Assembly: GCF_024519435.1 (NCBI RefSeq)
Contig: NZ_JALJRZ010000006.1
Coordinates: 1-64,000, forward strand
Direction of reading: 5' to 3'
Length of the DNA stretch: 64,000 nucleotides
Source: Terrabacter sp. Ter38
Lineage (GTDB): Bacteria; Actinomycetota; Actinomycetes; Actinomycetales; Dermatophilaceae
Part shown: positions 33,151-45,047 of the stretch, piece after piece
Layout of the letters: each line of letters starts with the position of its first letter
How positions within the stretch are numbered: the stretch's first letter is position 1
Position numbers and translations under genes: made by a program
Notes under the pieces: model-generated
Databases searched by the model: none
What the model was told of the DNA's origin: nothing
What the model saw: the letters and a program-made list of their open reading frames with translations, nothing else

Positions 33151-34461
33151 TCAGCGGAGGCGTGGGCTCCGCCACCGGCCGGCGGCGATCTGCTCGCCCC
33201 CGACCCACACGCCTCCGACGTCCGAGCTCGTGCCCAGCGCGAAGACCTTGGACAGCGCGTCGTCGGGGGACGACGCGTTGTCCAGTCCCACGGCGAGCGG
33301 GTCACCGGACTCCGGCAGCACCCAGACGGCGTCGAACTGCTTGCCGACCGAGAGGTCCCCCACCTCGTCACCGAGCCCGAGCGCGTCGGCGCCCGCCGCG
33401 GTGCTCAGCCAGAGCAGGTGCGCCGAGGTCAGCAGCATCCCCTCCGGGCCGAGGAGCTGCTGGACGAAGTACGCCTGCAGTCCCTCCTTGAACAGCGAGA
33501 AGCCGGTGCCGGCGCCGACGTCCGAGCCGAGGGCGACGCGTACCCCGGCCTCGACGTGACGACGGAGCGGAAAGAGCCCGCTGCCCAGCGCGGCGTTGCT
33601 CGTGGGGCAGTGGGCCACCGCGGCACCGCGTTCGGCGAGCGTCCTCAGCTCGGCATCGGTCGGGTGGACGTCGTGCGCCAGCACGGACCTCGCCGTGACG
33701 AGGCCGAAGCGGTCGTACGTGTCGACGTAGGAGGCCCCGCCGAAGAGGGCGGCGACCTCGCGGATCTCGTGGACGTTCTCGTTGAGGTGCGAGGTGAAGA
33801 GCGACCCGGGCACCTCGGCGAGGGTGGCGGCACAGGCCTCGAGCATCGCCTCGCTCGCCGAGAGGGAGAAGCGCGGTGTGACGGCATAGCGCAACCGGCC
33901 CTTGCCGTGCCAGCGGCCCGCGAGGGCGAGGGACTCGGCGTGGGCGCGCTCGGCGGTCGTGAGCAGCGGCTCGGGCAACAGCCGGTCCGAGGTCACGAGG
34001 CCGGTCGTGACCCGCAGGCCCCAGTGGTCGGCCGCCTCGAACATCACGTCGACGGCCGGGGCCTGGTGGGCCCCGAAGACGAGCGCGGTCGTCGTCCCGG
34101 CGTCCACGAGCCCTGCCACGAAGTCGCGGGCCACGCCCCGGGCGTGGTCGACGTCAGCGAGCCGCATCTCCTCCGGCAGGGCGTAGCGGTCCAGCCAGTC
34201 GAGCAGGGGCAGACCGAGCCCGCCGATGACGCGCACCTGGGGGAAGTGCACGTGCGTGTCGACGAGCCCCGGAAGGAGCAGACCCTCGCGCAGGTCGAGG
34301 ACCGGCTCGTCGAGGTGCTCCGCCCGCACCGCGTCGAACGGGCCGCGCGCGGTGATGACGCCGTCGCCGACGAGCAGCCCGCAGTCGTCGTCGGACCGGA
34401 GCGTGCCGCCGGCGAAGGGGCTCGTCGGCGTGTCGAGCACGCGGGCCCGGAAGATCGTCAC
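33151..34461 (-). CDS. guaD: Guanine deaminase / 8-oxoguanine deaminase-type amidohydrolase
   Basis: 436 residues from GTG 34461, whose TGA-overlap with xdhC (GTGA) fixes the start; a longer open frame upstream runs through xdhC in another frame and is not real. Motifs: PGLVDTHVHFPQ (metal-binding His pair), LFTSHLNENVHE, SVLAHDVHPTDAE, VAHCPTSNAALGSG and LGSDVGAGTGFSLF. It hydrolyses guanine to xanthine and ammonia, feeding the xanthine dehydrogenase encoded by the three genes before it. Last gene of the ten-gene minus run. Confidence 0.92.
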   Translation of the reverse strand: MTIFRARVLDTPTSPFAGGTLRSDDDCGLLVGDGVITARGPFDAVRAEHLDEPVLDLREGLLLPGLVDTHVHFPQVRVIGGLGLPLLDWLDRYALPEEMRLADVDHARGVARDFVAGLVDAGTTTALVFGAHQAPAVDVMFEAADHWGLRVTTGLVTSDRLLPEPLLTTAERAHAESLALAGRWHGKGRLRYAVTPRFSLSASEAMLEACAATLAEVPGSLFTSHLNENVHEIREVAALFGGASYVDTYDRFGLVTARSVLAHDVHPTDAELRTLAERGAAVAHCPTSNAALGSGLFPLRRHVEAGVRVALGSDVGAGTGFSLFKEGLQAYFVQQLLGPEGMLLTSAHLLWLSTAAGADALGLGDEVGDLSVGKQFDAVWVLPESGDPLAVGLDNASSPDDALSKVFALGTSSDVGGVWVGGEQIAAGRWRSPRLR

Positions 34462-35301
34462 GGACGGGTGCCCGGCGACGGGAGCGTCGCGTGACCGAGC
34501 TGCCGCTCCCGCTCGAAGAGCGCCAGCAGGTCGGCCGCGACGGCCACGGCGATGGTCGCCGGGCTCTTCCCGGTGAGCCCCGGCGCCCCGATCGGCGTCG
34601 TGATCCTGCTCAGCTCCTGCGCCGAGTGGCCCTCTGCAGCAAGGCGTTGCTCGAATCGGCGCCACTTGGCCGACGACCCGATGAGGCCGATCGAGCCCAG
34701 GTGCGAGCACCTCAGGGCGGCATCGCACAGGGCAACGTCCTCGGCGTGGTCGTGGGTCATGACGAGCACGTGAGTGCCGCGCGGGACCTGCCCGAGGACG
34801 AGCTCCGGAACGGGCGCGTGGTGGACGTGCACACCGGCCACGGCGTCGGCGAGCCCCGCGAGTCGTCCCGGGGCCACGCGGTCGGCGCGGCCGTCGACGA
34901 GGTGCAGCTCGAGGTCGTGACGGCTCAGGATGCGCGCGAGCTCGGCGCCGACGTGACCCATCCCGAAGATCGCCACGGAGGGCACGACGGGCAGTGGCTC
35001 GAGTAGTACCGACACCTCGCCGCCGCAGCACTGCTGGCCGTGCTCGACGGGTGCTCGCTCGTTGAGCGCCAGGTCGAGCTGCTCGGGGGCGAGCTCCCCC
35101 CGCCGGAGCATCGTGCGGGCGCGCTCGACCGCTGTCGCCTCGAGGTTGCCACCCCCGATGCTGCCCCACGTGTCGTCGGGCGAGACGACCATCTTGGCGC
35201 CGGGCTCGCGCGGGGCGTGGCCGCGGACGGCCGCGACCGTCACGAGCACGCCGGGGACCCGGTCCGCACGCAGCCGTTGGGCTGCCGAGAGCCAGTGCAC
35301 G

Positions 35302-35309
<8 letters not shown>
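34458..35309 (-). CDS. xdhC: Xanthine dehydrogenase accessory protein XdhC
   Basis: 283 residues. Signature AKMVVSPDDTWGSIGGGNLEATAVE near residue 40 and HGQQCCGGEVSVLLEPLP (about 90) are those of XdhC/CoxI proteins; the C-terminal Rossmann domain starts VAIFGMGHVGAELARILS. XdhC binds molybdenum cofactor, helps its sulfuration and inserts it into XdhB. Start is GTG 35309 overlapping xdhB by eight bases; a GTG three codons later is also possible and has better spacing from GGGAGGG. Cytoplasmic. Confidence 0.93.
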
Positions 35310-39236
<3,927 letters not shown>

Positions 39237-39290
39237 CCGAAAGTCCCGTCGTCCACGGACCCATGATGCACCGCCGCGCGCCGCGGTCCA

Positions 39291-39977
39291 TCAGGGTTGG
39301 ACGTGCAGGTCGAGGGTGTGCGCGCCGCGCACGACCTTCGTCGCGAGGTAGTGGGCGTTCGCGTCGGACAGGTGGACGCCGGTCGGGACGCGACGGGCCA
39401 CCGTGATCCCGAGCGCCCGCAGCTGCGCGGCCTTGTCGGGGTTGTTGCTGAGCAGCTCGACGCGGCTCACGCCCAGCGCACCGAGCATCTGCGCCGCGAC
39501 GGTGTAGTCCCGCTCGTCCTCGCCGTATCCGAGGGCGACGTTCGCCTCGTAGGTGTCGAGCCCCGCGTCCTGCAGCACGTAGGCGTCGAGCTTGGGATAG
39601 AGCCCGATGCCGCGCCCCTCCTGCCGCAGGTAGAGCAGGAACCCACCGCTCGCGTCGAGACGCTCGACCGACTCGCGCAGCTGCGCGCCGCAGTCGCACC
39701 GCCCGCTGCCGAAGACGTCCCCGGTCAGGCACTCGCTGTGCAGCCGGGTCGGCGTCGGGTCCCCGTCGCAGACTCCCGGTCCGGGTGCCGCCGAGCGGTT
39801 CCCGAGCCCGAGGGCCAGGTGCTCGCGGCCGTCGGCGAGCTCGTCGAAGGTGAAGACGCGTGCCGTCGTCGCGAAGCCGTCGGCGAAGGCGACCGGCACG
39901 AGCACGTGGGCGCGGATGCGGGCCGGTGGAAGAACCGTGGCACGAGCCGGCTCGCGACCCGGCGACCCGGCGATCAC
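39291..39977 (-). CDS. ribA: GTP cyclohydrolase II
   Basis: 228 residues from GTG 39977 (GTGA overlap with the reductase gene; a longer frame to 40106 adds Arg-rich sequence and is rejected). Zinc ligands Cys83, Cys94 and Cys96 in ECLTGDVFGSGRCDC, then RQEGRGIGLYPKLDAYVLQD. Tyr133 corresponds by my alignment to E. coli RibA Tyr105, the residue whose loss gives formylated-pyrimidine products in some paralogues, so normal GCH II chemistry (GTP to 2,5-diamino-6-ribosylamino-pyrimidinone phosphate, formate and PPi) is expected. It is a stand-alone GCH II, not the RibBA fusion typical of riboflavin operons, and no other rib gene except the reductase lies here. Confidence 0.9.
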   Translation of the reverse strand: MIAGSPGREPARATVLPPARIRAHVLVPVAFADGFATTARVFTFDELADGREHLALGLGNRSAAPGPGVCDGDPTPTRLHSECLTGDVFGSGRCDCGAQLRESVERLDASGGFLLYLRQEGRGIGLYPKLDAYVLQDAGLDTYEANVALGYGEDERDYTVAAQMLGALGVSRVELLSNNPDKAAQLRALGITVARRVPTGVHLSDANAHYLATKVVRGAHTLDLHVQP

Positions 39978-40669
39978 GCGCTCTCCCGGAAACGCGATGA
40001 CAACGCATACCTCAGCAGGACCACGTCGCCGATCTGGCGCACCTCGGCGAGCGTCGCCCGGCGGCCGGCGTTCCAGGGGTAGCGCCCGTCCCCGACGAAC
40101 CGGCACGCCGCCGAGTCTCCGACGAAGAAGGGCGCCACGACGAGCTGGAGCTCGTCGGCGAGGTCGTCGGTGAGCAGCTGCGTGTGCACGGTGCCGCCCC
40201 CCTCGACCATGAGCCGCTGCACCCCGCGGTCACCGAGGTCCTCGCAGACCCGGCGCATCGTCGCGGGACGACCGGCGTCGACGACGGCCGCGGCCGCACC
40301 GAGCCGTCCGCGTGCCTCGGGCACCACGTCGCTGGGGCAGTAGACGATCTTGTCCGCGCCGTCGGCCGCGAAGAAGCTCGCGGCGCAGTCGAGCTCGGCA
40401 TGTCTCGTCACCGTCACCTTCGTCGGCGACGGGGCGAGACCGCGGGCCACTCGTGCTGCCCGGCGCTCGGACGAGCGGACGAGCAGGCGCGGGTTGTCGT
40501 TGCGGATCGTGCTGGCGCCCACGAGGATCGCGTCGCTCGCGGCTCGCTCGCCGTCCACCCGGTCGAAGTCGGCGTCGTTGGACAGCATGAGACGCGTCGT
40601 GGTGCCCGCGTTGAGGTAGCCGTCGATCGACATGCCACAGCTGAGCAGAGTGTAGGGACGGTCAGCCAC
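39974..40669 (-). CDS. RibD C-terminal / dihydrofolate-reductase-like reductase
   Basis: 231 residues from GTG 40669. The reductase fold of RibD-C: PYTLLSCGMSIDGYLN, DAILVGASTIRNDNPRLLVR, VQRLMVEGGGTVHTQLL and LVVAPFFVGDSAACRF. No deaminase domain is attached. In riboflavin synthesis this domain reduces the ribosylamino pyrimidine to its ribitylamino form with NADPH; as partner of the adjacent GCH II it would act on the same product or a derivative. Overlaps the gene before by eight bases and ribA by a GTGA. Confidence 0.88.
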   Translation of the reverse strand: MADRPYTLLSCGMSIDGYLNAGTTTRLMLSNDADFDRVDGERAASDAILVGASTIRNDNPRLLVRSSERRAARVARGLAPSPTKVTVTRHAELDCAASFFAADGADKIVYCPSDVVPEARGRLGAAAAVVDAGRPATMRRVCEDLGDRGVQRLMVEGGGTVHTQLLTDDLADELQLVVAPFFVGDSAACRFVGDGRYPWNAGRRATLAEVRQIGDVVLLRYALSSRFRESA

Positions 40670-41636
40670 GGACGGCTCCTTCGGGTGTCAGCCCTGTCGG
40701 GGTGCGGGGGCCTCCGCGCCGCGACACGACGAGCAGTGCCGCGCCCGGCAGGGCTGCGACGAACGACATCACGCCGTAGACGACGGCGGTCGCCACTCCC
40801 CCGGCGACGCCGAGGCCGGCCACGCCGAACACCCAGGCCGCCACCCCTTCACGCGGTCCCCAGCCGGCGACGTTGAGCGGCAGCGCCATCGCCACGAGGA
40901 CGACGAGCGCGAGTGGCACGAGGTCGGACACGGGCGCCTCCACCCCGGCGCTACGGGCAGCCAGCACGAAGGTCGCGACGTGCCCGACGACGACGAGCGC
41001 CGACACCACGACGACCCCCGGCCACGTATGCCGTCCCAGCAGGCCGTGACGCACGTCGGCCGCCGCAATCCGCAGGCCTCGCGAGGCCCCAGCGAAAGGT
41101 TCAGGTGGCGTGCGATCCGATCGGCGCCGCCATGCTGCCCCGAACCCGACCAGGGCCGCGGTCCCGGCGACGAGGACCACCGTGGCCACAGGGGATCCGA
41201 CCGGCTGCAGTCTCGACGGGAGCAGCAGCACGGCGCCCAGCGTCAGCCCGAGGAGGACGACCTGACCGGCCGAGCGCTCCCACACGACTGACCGCACGCC
41301 GCGGCCGACGTCGCCGCCGTCGCGCCCGTGTCGGACGCCTCGGTGCACGTCGCCGAGCACCCCTCCGGGCAGGGTCACGTTGAGGAACTGCGACCGGTAG
41401 CACGCGGCGACGGCCGCGCGCAGGGACAGCTCGGTCCCGAGGCCTCGGGCCACGAGGACCCACCGCCACGCGCCGCAGACGGTCGTGACCACGGCGATGG
41501 CGGCCGCCGCAGCGACCGAACGGGCGTCGACCTGACGCAGGCCGTCGACGAAGGCGCCACCGCCGATGCGCCACACGAGGACGCCGAGGATCACGAGCCC
41601 CGCGAGGGGGCGCAGCCAGGACCGGTCGCGCTGCAT
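40662..41636 (-). CDS. UPF0104 / lysylphosphatidylglycerol-synthase-TM-like membrane protein
   Basis: 324 residues with about eight membrane segments. YRSQFLNVTLPGGVLGDVHRG (about 100) is the conserved core of the LPG_synthase_TM (flippase-like) family, and LNVAGWGPREGVAAWVFG (about 258) the second hallmark. Family members span flippase parts of MprF and many uncharacterised proteins beside glycosyltransferases, so movement of a lipid-linked glycoconjugate is a reasonable guess. ATG 41636 follows GGAGGAG directly, closer than usual; the frame is open further upstream, so the N-terminus is uncertain. Confidence 0.82.
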   Translation of the reverse strand: MQRDRSWLRPLAGLVILGVLVWRIGGGAFVDGLRQVDARSVAAAAAIAVVTTVCGAWRWVLVARGLGTELSLRAAVAACYRSQFLNVTLPGGVLGDVHRGVRHGRDGGDVGRGVRSVVWERSAGQVVLLGLTLGAVLLLPSRLQPVGSPVATVVLVAGTAALVGFGAAWRRRSDRTPPEPFAGASRGLRIAAADVRHGLLGRHTWPGVVVVSALVVVGHVATFVLAARSAGVEAPVSDLVPLALVVLVAMALPLNVAGWGPREGVAAWVFGVAGLGVAGGVATAVVYGVMSFVAALPGAALLVVSRRGGPRTPTGLTPEGAVRG

Positions 41637-41719
41637 CTCCTCCGCCCTTTCTGCCCCGGATCTGTCGAGAATCCGCCCGGGACCCCTGATGGTGACGACG
41701 TCCGGCTCCACGATCGGGT

Positions 41720-42781
41720 TCAGCGACCCCCTACCCTCTCGAGCACGGCCGACACGTGTCCTGCGGTCTCCGACCACGATGACAGGGTGTCGCGTCGCGC
41801 CATGGCATTCCGGCGCAGCCGGTCCCGCCGGTCCCCGTCGGTCAGCCACGACCGGAGCGCAGCCGCCAGCGCCTCGGGGCTGCCGGCAGGGACGAGCAGC
41901 CCGGGCTGCTCGTCGCCCGCCTGCCCGATCGCCTCGCGGACACCACCGACGTCGGTGGCGAGGACCGGGATGCCGCGGGCGAGTGCCTCGCTCACGACCA
42001 TCCCGTACGTCTCGACGTGGGAGGGCAGCACGAGGAGGTCGGCGGCGGCATACGTCCGCTCGAGGTCCCCACCGACCCGCGGGCCCACGAGGTGCGCGCG
42101 GTCCACGAGGCCGGCCGATGCGGCCAGCCGACGCAGCCCGTCCACGACGTCGGGCTCGCGCGTCAGGGCGCCGACGAGGACGCACGACCACGGGAGGTCC
42201 GCCACGAGCGCGAGCGCCGCGAGGAGGTCGGCCTGCCCCTTGAGCGCGGTCACCGCGCCGACACAGATCAGCCGCGCACCGTCGGGAGCGCCAGGCGCCA
42301 CGGGCGCCCGGTCGACCCCCGGCCGGGCGACGTGCACGGCAGCGGGGGTGAGGGCGTACGCGTCGAGCAGGACGTCCCGGGTCCACCCACTCGTCGTCAC
42401 GACGGCCGCGGCCGCAGTCAGGACCTTGCCCTCCGCCGCGGCCAGGTCCGGGTCTGCCACCCCGAGCGGCAGGTGGACGACGACGACGAGGCGGACGCGG
42501 TCCGCCTCGGGCACGAGGACGGCGTCGGCGGCCGACGCGATGAGGCCGTCGACGAGCAGCACCGACCCCGTGGGGACGGCCGCGACGACCTCGGCCAGAT
42601 GGGCCGTCGTTGCCGCGTCGGGGCGTGGCCACGGCCCGGGAACGGGGTGCTCGATCGGCCGCCACCCGAGGGCACGCAGGCCGTCGAGCACCCTGCGGTC
42701 GTAGGTGTTCCCGCCGCTCGGGAGCACGGGGTCGTCGATCCCGGCCGGGACGACGGCGTGGATCTCGCTCAGAGCTCGCAC
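41720..42781 (-). CDS. GT4-family glycosyltransferase
   Basis: 353 residues. GT-B fold with [19 protein letters not shown] (N-terminal glycine-rich motif), [47 protein letters not shown] and the donor-site E-x7-E segment [24 protein letters not shown]. It uses a nucleotide sugar in the cytoplasm. The GTG start lies within the end of the PTPS-like gene (13-base overlap), so these two are coupled. Acceptor unknown; the gene company suggests a pyrimidine or pterin-type molecule or a lipid. Confidence 0.9.
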   Translation of the reverse strand: MRALSEIHAVVPAGIDDPVLPSGGNTYDRRVLDGLRALGWRPIEHPVPGPWPRPDAATTAHLAEVVAAVPTGSVLLVDGLIASAADAVLVPEADRVRLVVVVHLPLGVADPDLAAAEGKVLTAAAAVVTTSGWTRDVLLDAYALTPAAVHVARPGVDRAPVAPGAPDGARLICVGAVTALKGQADLLAALALVADLPWSCVLVGALTREPDVVDGLRRLAASAGLVDRAHLVGPRVGGDLERTYAAADLLVLPSHVETYGMVVSEALARGIPVLATDVGGVREAIGQAGDEQPGLLVPAGSPEALAAALRSWLTDGDRRDRLRRNAMARRDTLSSWSETAGHVSAVLERVGGR

Positions 42782-43167
42782 TCGTAGCTCGCCCAGGCGA
42801 CGTGCGACTCGTGGAGGGTGACGGCGAGCCCGGTCACCCGGGCGGCGGCACCGCCGAGATCACCGGCGCGCACCCGACCCGCGACCCGCTCGGCGACGGT
42901 GCGGGCCAGCACCTCGGTCGAGGTGTTGACCCCGGCGAAGTCCGGCTCGTCGTCGAGATTGCGGTAGCCGAGGGCACCGACGACCTCGCGGACGTGCTGG
43001 GTCGCGAGTCCGATGTCGACGAGGATGTCGTCGTCGTCGAGCTCAGGCCCGCGGAACGTCACGTCGACGACGAACGTCGCCCCGTGCAACCGCTGCGCCG
43101 GACCGAACACCTCCCCCCGGAAGCTGTGCGCGATCATCATGTGGTCCCGGACGGTCACGCTGAACAT
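42769..43167 (-). CDS. PTPS/QueD-fold protein lacking canonical catalytic residues
   Basis: 132 residues of 6-pyruvoyltetrahydropterin synthase / 6-carboxytetrahydropterin synthase shape: [60 protein letters not shown] and [15 protein letters not shown]. Set against E. coli QueD: zinc His from AAH is kept (His14), the LHGH pair is LHGA (one zinc His lost), catalytic Cys27 is Ala, and the LDH dyad (Asp70-His71) is LGY. The substrate-anchoring Glu of the KET motif is kept (HES). So it probably binds a pterin-like ligand but does other chemistry or none. Family and divergence are seen directly; the function is not known. Confidence 0.82.
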   Translation of the reverse strand: MFSVTVRDHMMIAHSFRGEVFGPAQRLHGATFVVDVTFRGPELDDDDILVDIGLATQHVREVVGALGYRNLDDEPDFAGVNTSTEVLARTVAERVAGRVRAGDLGGAAARVTGLAVTLHESHVAWASYECEL

Positions 43168-43179
43168 CGGCTCCCCGCT

Positions 43180-44172
43180 TCAGTGGGTGGGTCGGTAGGA
43201 GATCGTGTGGCAGACGGCCTGCAGGGAGCCGTCCGCGAGGCGCGGCATGAGCGCGGGCAGCTCATCGAAGGGCGAGTCGCCGGTCAGCAAGGCGTCGAAG
43301 GCCGGGTCGCGCAGGAGGTCGAGCGCGAGCGCCAGCCGCTCGGCATACGTGTATCGCGAGCGCCTCGCTGCCGCAACGGAACCCACCTGACTTGCTCGGA
43401 TCCGCAGTCGCGACGAGTGGAACGACCCACCGAGCGACAGCTCGACCCGGCCGTCGCCGTACCAGCTGAGGTCGAGCACCGTCGCCTCCGGTGCGAGCAG
43501 GTCGAGGGAGAGCTGGAGCCCGGCACCCGTGGCGCTCGTGTGGACGACGAGGTCGTGGTCCCCGCGCGCGTCGGCGAGGTCGGTGGGTCGCGCGAAGCCG
43601 ACCCCGAGCGGTCCCGCCACCGCCTCCCGCGACGGGTCCACGTCGACGAGGGTCACCCGGCACCCGGGGATCCCGGCGAGCAGACGGGCGACGCAGCACC
43701 CGACCATCCCCGCGCCCACGACAGCGACCCGGTCACCGACCCGCGGTGCGGCGTCCCACAGGGCGTTGACGGCGGTCTCGACCGTGCCGGCGAGCACGGC
43801 CCGCCGCGCAGGCACGTCCTCGGGGACGACGACGACCGACCCGACGGGGACGACGTAGGCCGTCTGGTGCGGGTGCAGGCAGAAGACCGTCCTCCCGACG
43901 AGATCCGTCGGGCCCTCCTCGACGACGCCGACCCCGAGGTAGCCGTACTTGACCGGACCGGGGAAGTTCCCCTCCTGGTGCGGGGCGCGCATGACGGCGT
44001 ACTGGCCCTCGGGGACCTTCCCCCGGAAGACGAGCGTCTCGGTACCGCGACTCACCCCCGAGTGCAGCGCTCGCACCAGCACATCGCCCGACCCGGGAGG
44101 GGGCACGGTGACCGGGCGGATCTCGCCCCTGCCGGGCTCGACCACCCAGAACGCCCGCGCTTCGGTGGACAC
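43180..44172 (-). CDS. Zinc-independent medium-chain dehydrogenase, BchC-like
   Basis: 330 residues. MDR fold with GVSRGTETLVFRGKVP at the catalytic-domain start and PVKYGYLGVGVV, then VVGAGMVGCCVARLLA (Rossmann, about 145). The catalytic zinc ligands (C..H..E) and the structural cysteine quartet are missing. The segment layout is that of bacteriochlorophyllide dehydrogenase BchC-like proteins and of 'zinc-binding alcohol dehydrogenase' neighbours of PTPS-like genes in actinobacteria. First gene of the minus run; translated from a GTG at the predicted transcript start. Only 12 bases separate it from the PTPS-like gene. Confidence 0.85.
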   Translation of the reverse strand: MSTEARAFWVVEPGRGEIRPVTVPPPGSGDVLVRALHSGVSRGTETLVFRGKVPEGQYAVMRAPHQEGNFPGPVKYGYLGVGVVEEGPTDLVGRTVFCLHPHQTAYVVPVGSVVVVPEDVPARRAVLAGTVETAVNALWDAAPRVGDRVAVVGAGMVGCCVARLLAGIPGCRVTLVDVDPSREAVAGPLGVGFARPTDLADARGDHDLVVHTSATGAGLQLSLDLLAPEATVLDLSWYGDGRVELSLGGSFHSSRLRIRASQVGSVAAARRSRYTYAERLALALDLLRDPAFDALLTGDSPFDELPALMPRLADGSLQAVCHTISYRPTH

Positions 44173-44178
44173 GGGACC

Positions 44179-44184
44179 AGACTA
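44179..44184 (-). promoter_or_regulatory. -10 TAGTCT of a leaderless transcript
   Basis: On the minus strand TAGTCT runs 44184 to 44179 and is followed by six bases and the GTG start at 44172, so transcription should begin at the start codon. No -35 is evident. This would drive the ten-gene minus run. Confidence 0.5.
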
Positions 44185-44255
44185 GGGCTGCCCGTGAACT
44201 CCGGCGGTGGCGACGGCGTCCTTGGGTGAAACCTCTCAAGTCCGGTGGAGGCGCA

Positions 44256-45047
44256 GTGCGTCACGTGACCCCTCACGGCCCGGTCGCCGGGCTCGTCGGC
44301 GTGCTGACCCTGCTCGCCGGCCTGGGGCCGGCGACCGGACTCGGCGCTGCCGGCTGGACCGTCGGCCTGGCCTCGGGCGTGGCCCTCTGCACCCTGCTCA
44401 CGGTCGGGCTCGTCCTGGCCTCGCGCCCGCGCCTCCTGCCCGCCGACCGAGTCACGCTGTCGAGGGCGGTGCTCGTGTGCGGCGTCGCGGCCCTCGTGGC
44501 CGACGCCGTGGCGGGGACCGCGGGCACCGACGAGCCGACCAGCCTCCTCGTGGCCCTGGCCTCGGTGGCCCTCCTCCTCGATGCGGTGGACGGCCGGGTC
44601 GCGCGCCGCACCGGCACCGTCCACCCGCTCGGCGCGCGCTTCGACATGGAGACCGACGCCTTCCTCATCCTCGTCCTCAGCGTGGCCGTCGCCCGTGACC
44701 TCGGGTGGTGGGTGCTCGGCGTGGGGGTCGCTCGCTACCTCCTGCTGCTCGTCGCGCTCGCTGCCCGATGGGCGCCGTGGCTGCGCGGACAGGTCCCGGG
44801 ACGCCTGTGGCGCAAGGCGATCGCGGCCTACCAGGGCATCGTCCTCACGGTGGCCGCTGCCGGCATCGTGCCCGCCGTGGCCGCCTCGGTCGCCGTGGCA
44901 GCCGGGCTCGCACTGCTCGTCCTCTCGTTCGGCACGGAGGTCCTCACGCTGCGGCGGATGGCGGCGTCCCGACGCCACGAGGTCGAGGCACTCGCTCCCT
45001 GGCCGCTCGTCGAGCAGACGCCCGTCGACGCGCGCGTGCTGCCGTGA
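44256..45047 (+). CDS. CDP-alcohol phosphatidyltransferase family membrane protein
   Basis: 263 residues from GTG 44256, four bases after GGAGG (44247-44251); GTG 44226 also keeps the frame but lacks a ribosome-binding site. The family motif D-G-x2-A-R-x8-G-x3-D-x3-D is present as DAVDGRVAR, then GARFDMETDA (about residues 112-140), with six or so membrane helices. These enzymes transfer a phosphoalcohol between CDP-linked and hydroxyl acceptors, making phospholipids or phosphodiester-linked polar heads. It is divergent from the dehydrogenase by 83 bases and overlaps the sulfatase-fold gene by GTGA. Confidence 0.88.
   Translation: MRHVTPHGPVAGLVGVLTLLAGLGPATGLGAAGWTVGLASGVALCTLLTVGLVLASRPRLLPADRVTLSRAVLVCGVAALVADAVAGTAGTDEPTSLLVALASVALLLDAVDGRVARRTGTVHPLGARFDMETDAFLILVLSVAVARDLGWWVLGVGVARYLLLLVALAARWAPWLRGQVPGRLWRKAIAAYQGIVLTVAAAGIVPAVAASVAVAAGLALLVLSFGTEVLTLRRMAASRRHEVEALAPWPLVEQTPVDARVLP

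Noticed and set aside
34462-35169. N-terminal extension of guanine deaminase
   Set aside because: It reads through xdhC in another frame; the GTGA overlap at 34458-34461 marks the true start.
39291-40669. Ordinary riboflavin operon
   Set aside because: Only GCH II and a RibD-C-type reductase occur; no synthase, lumazine synthase or DHBP synthase gene, and the neighbours are of other types.
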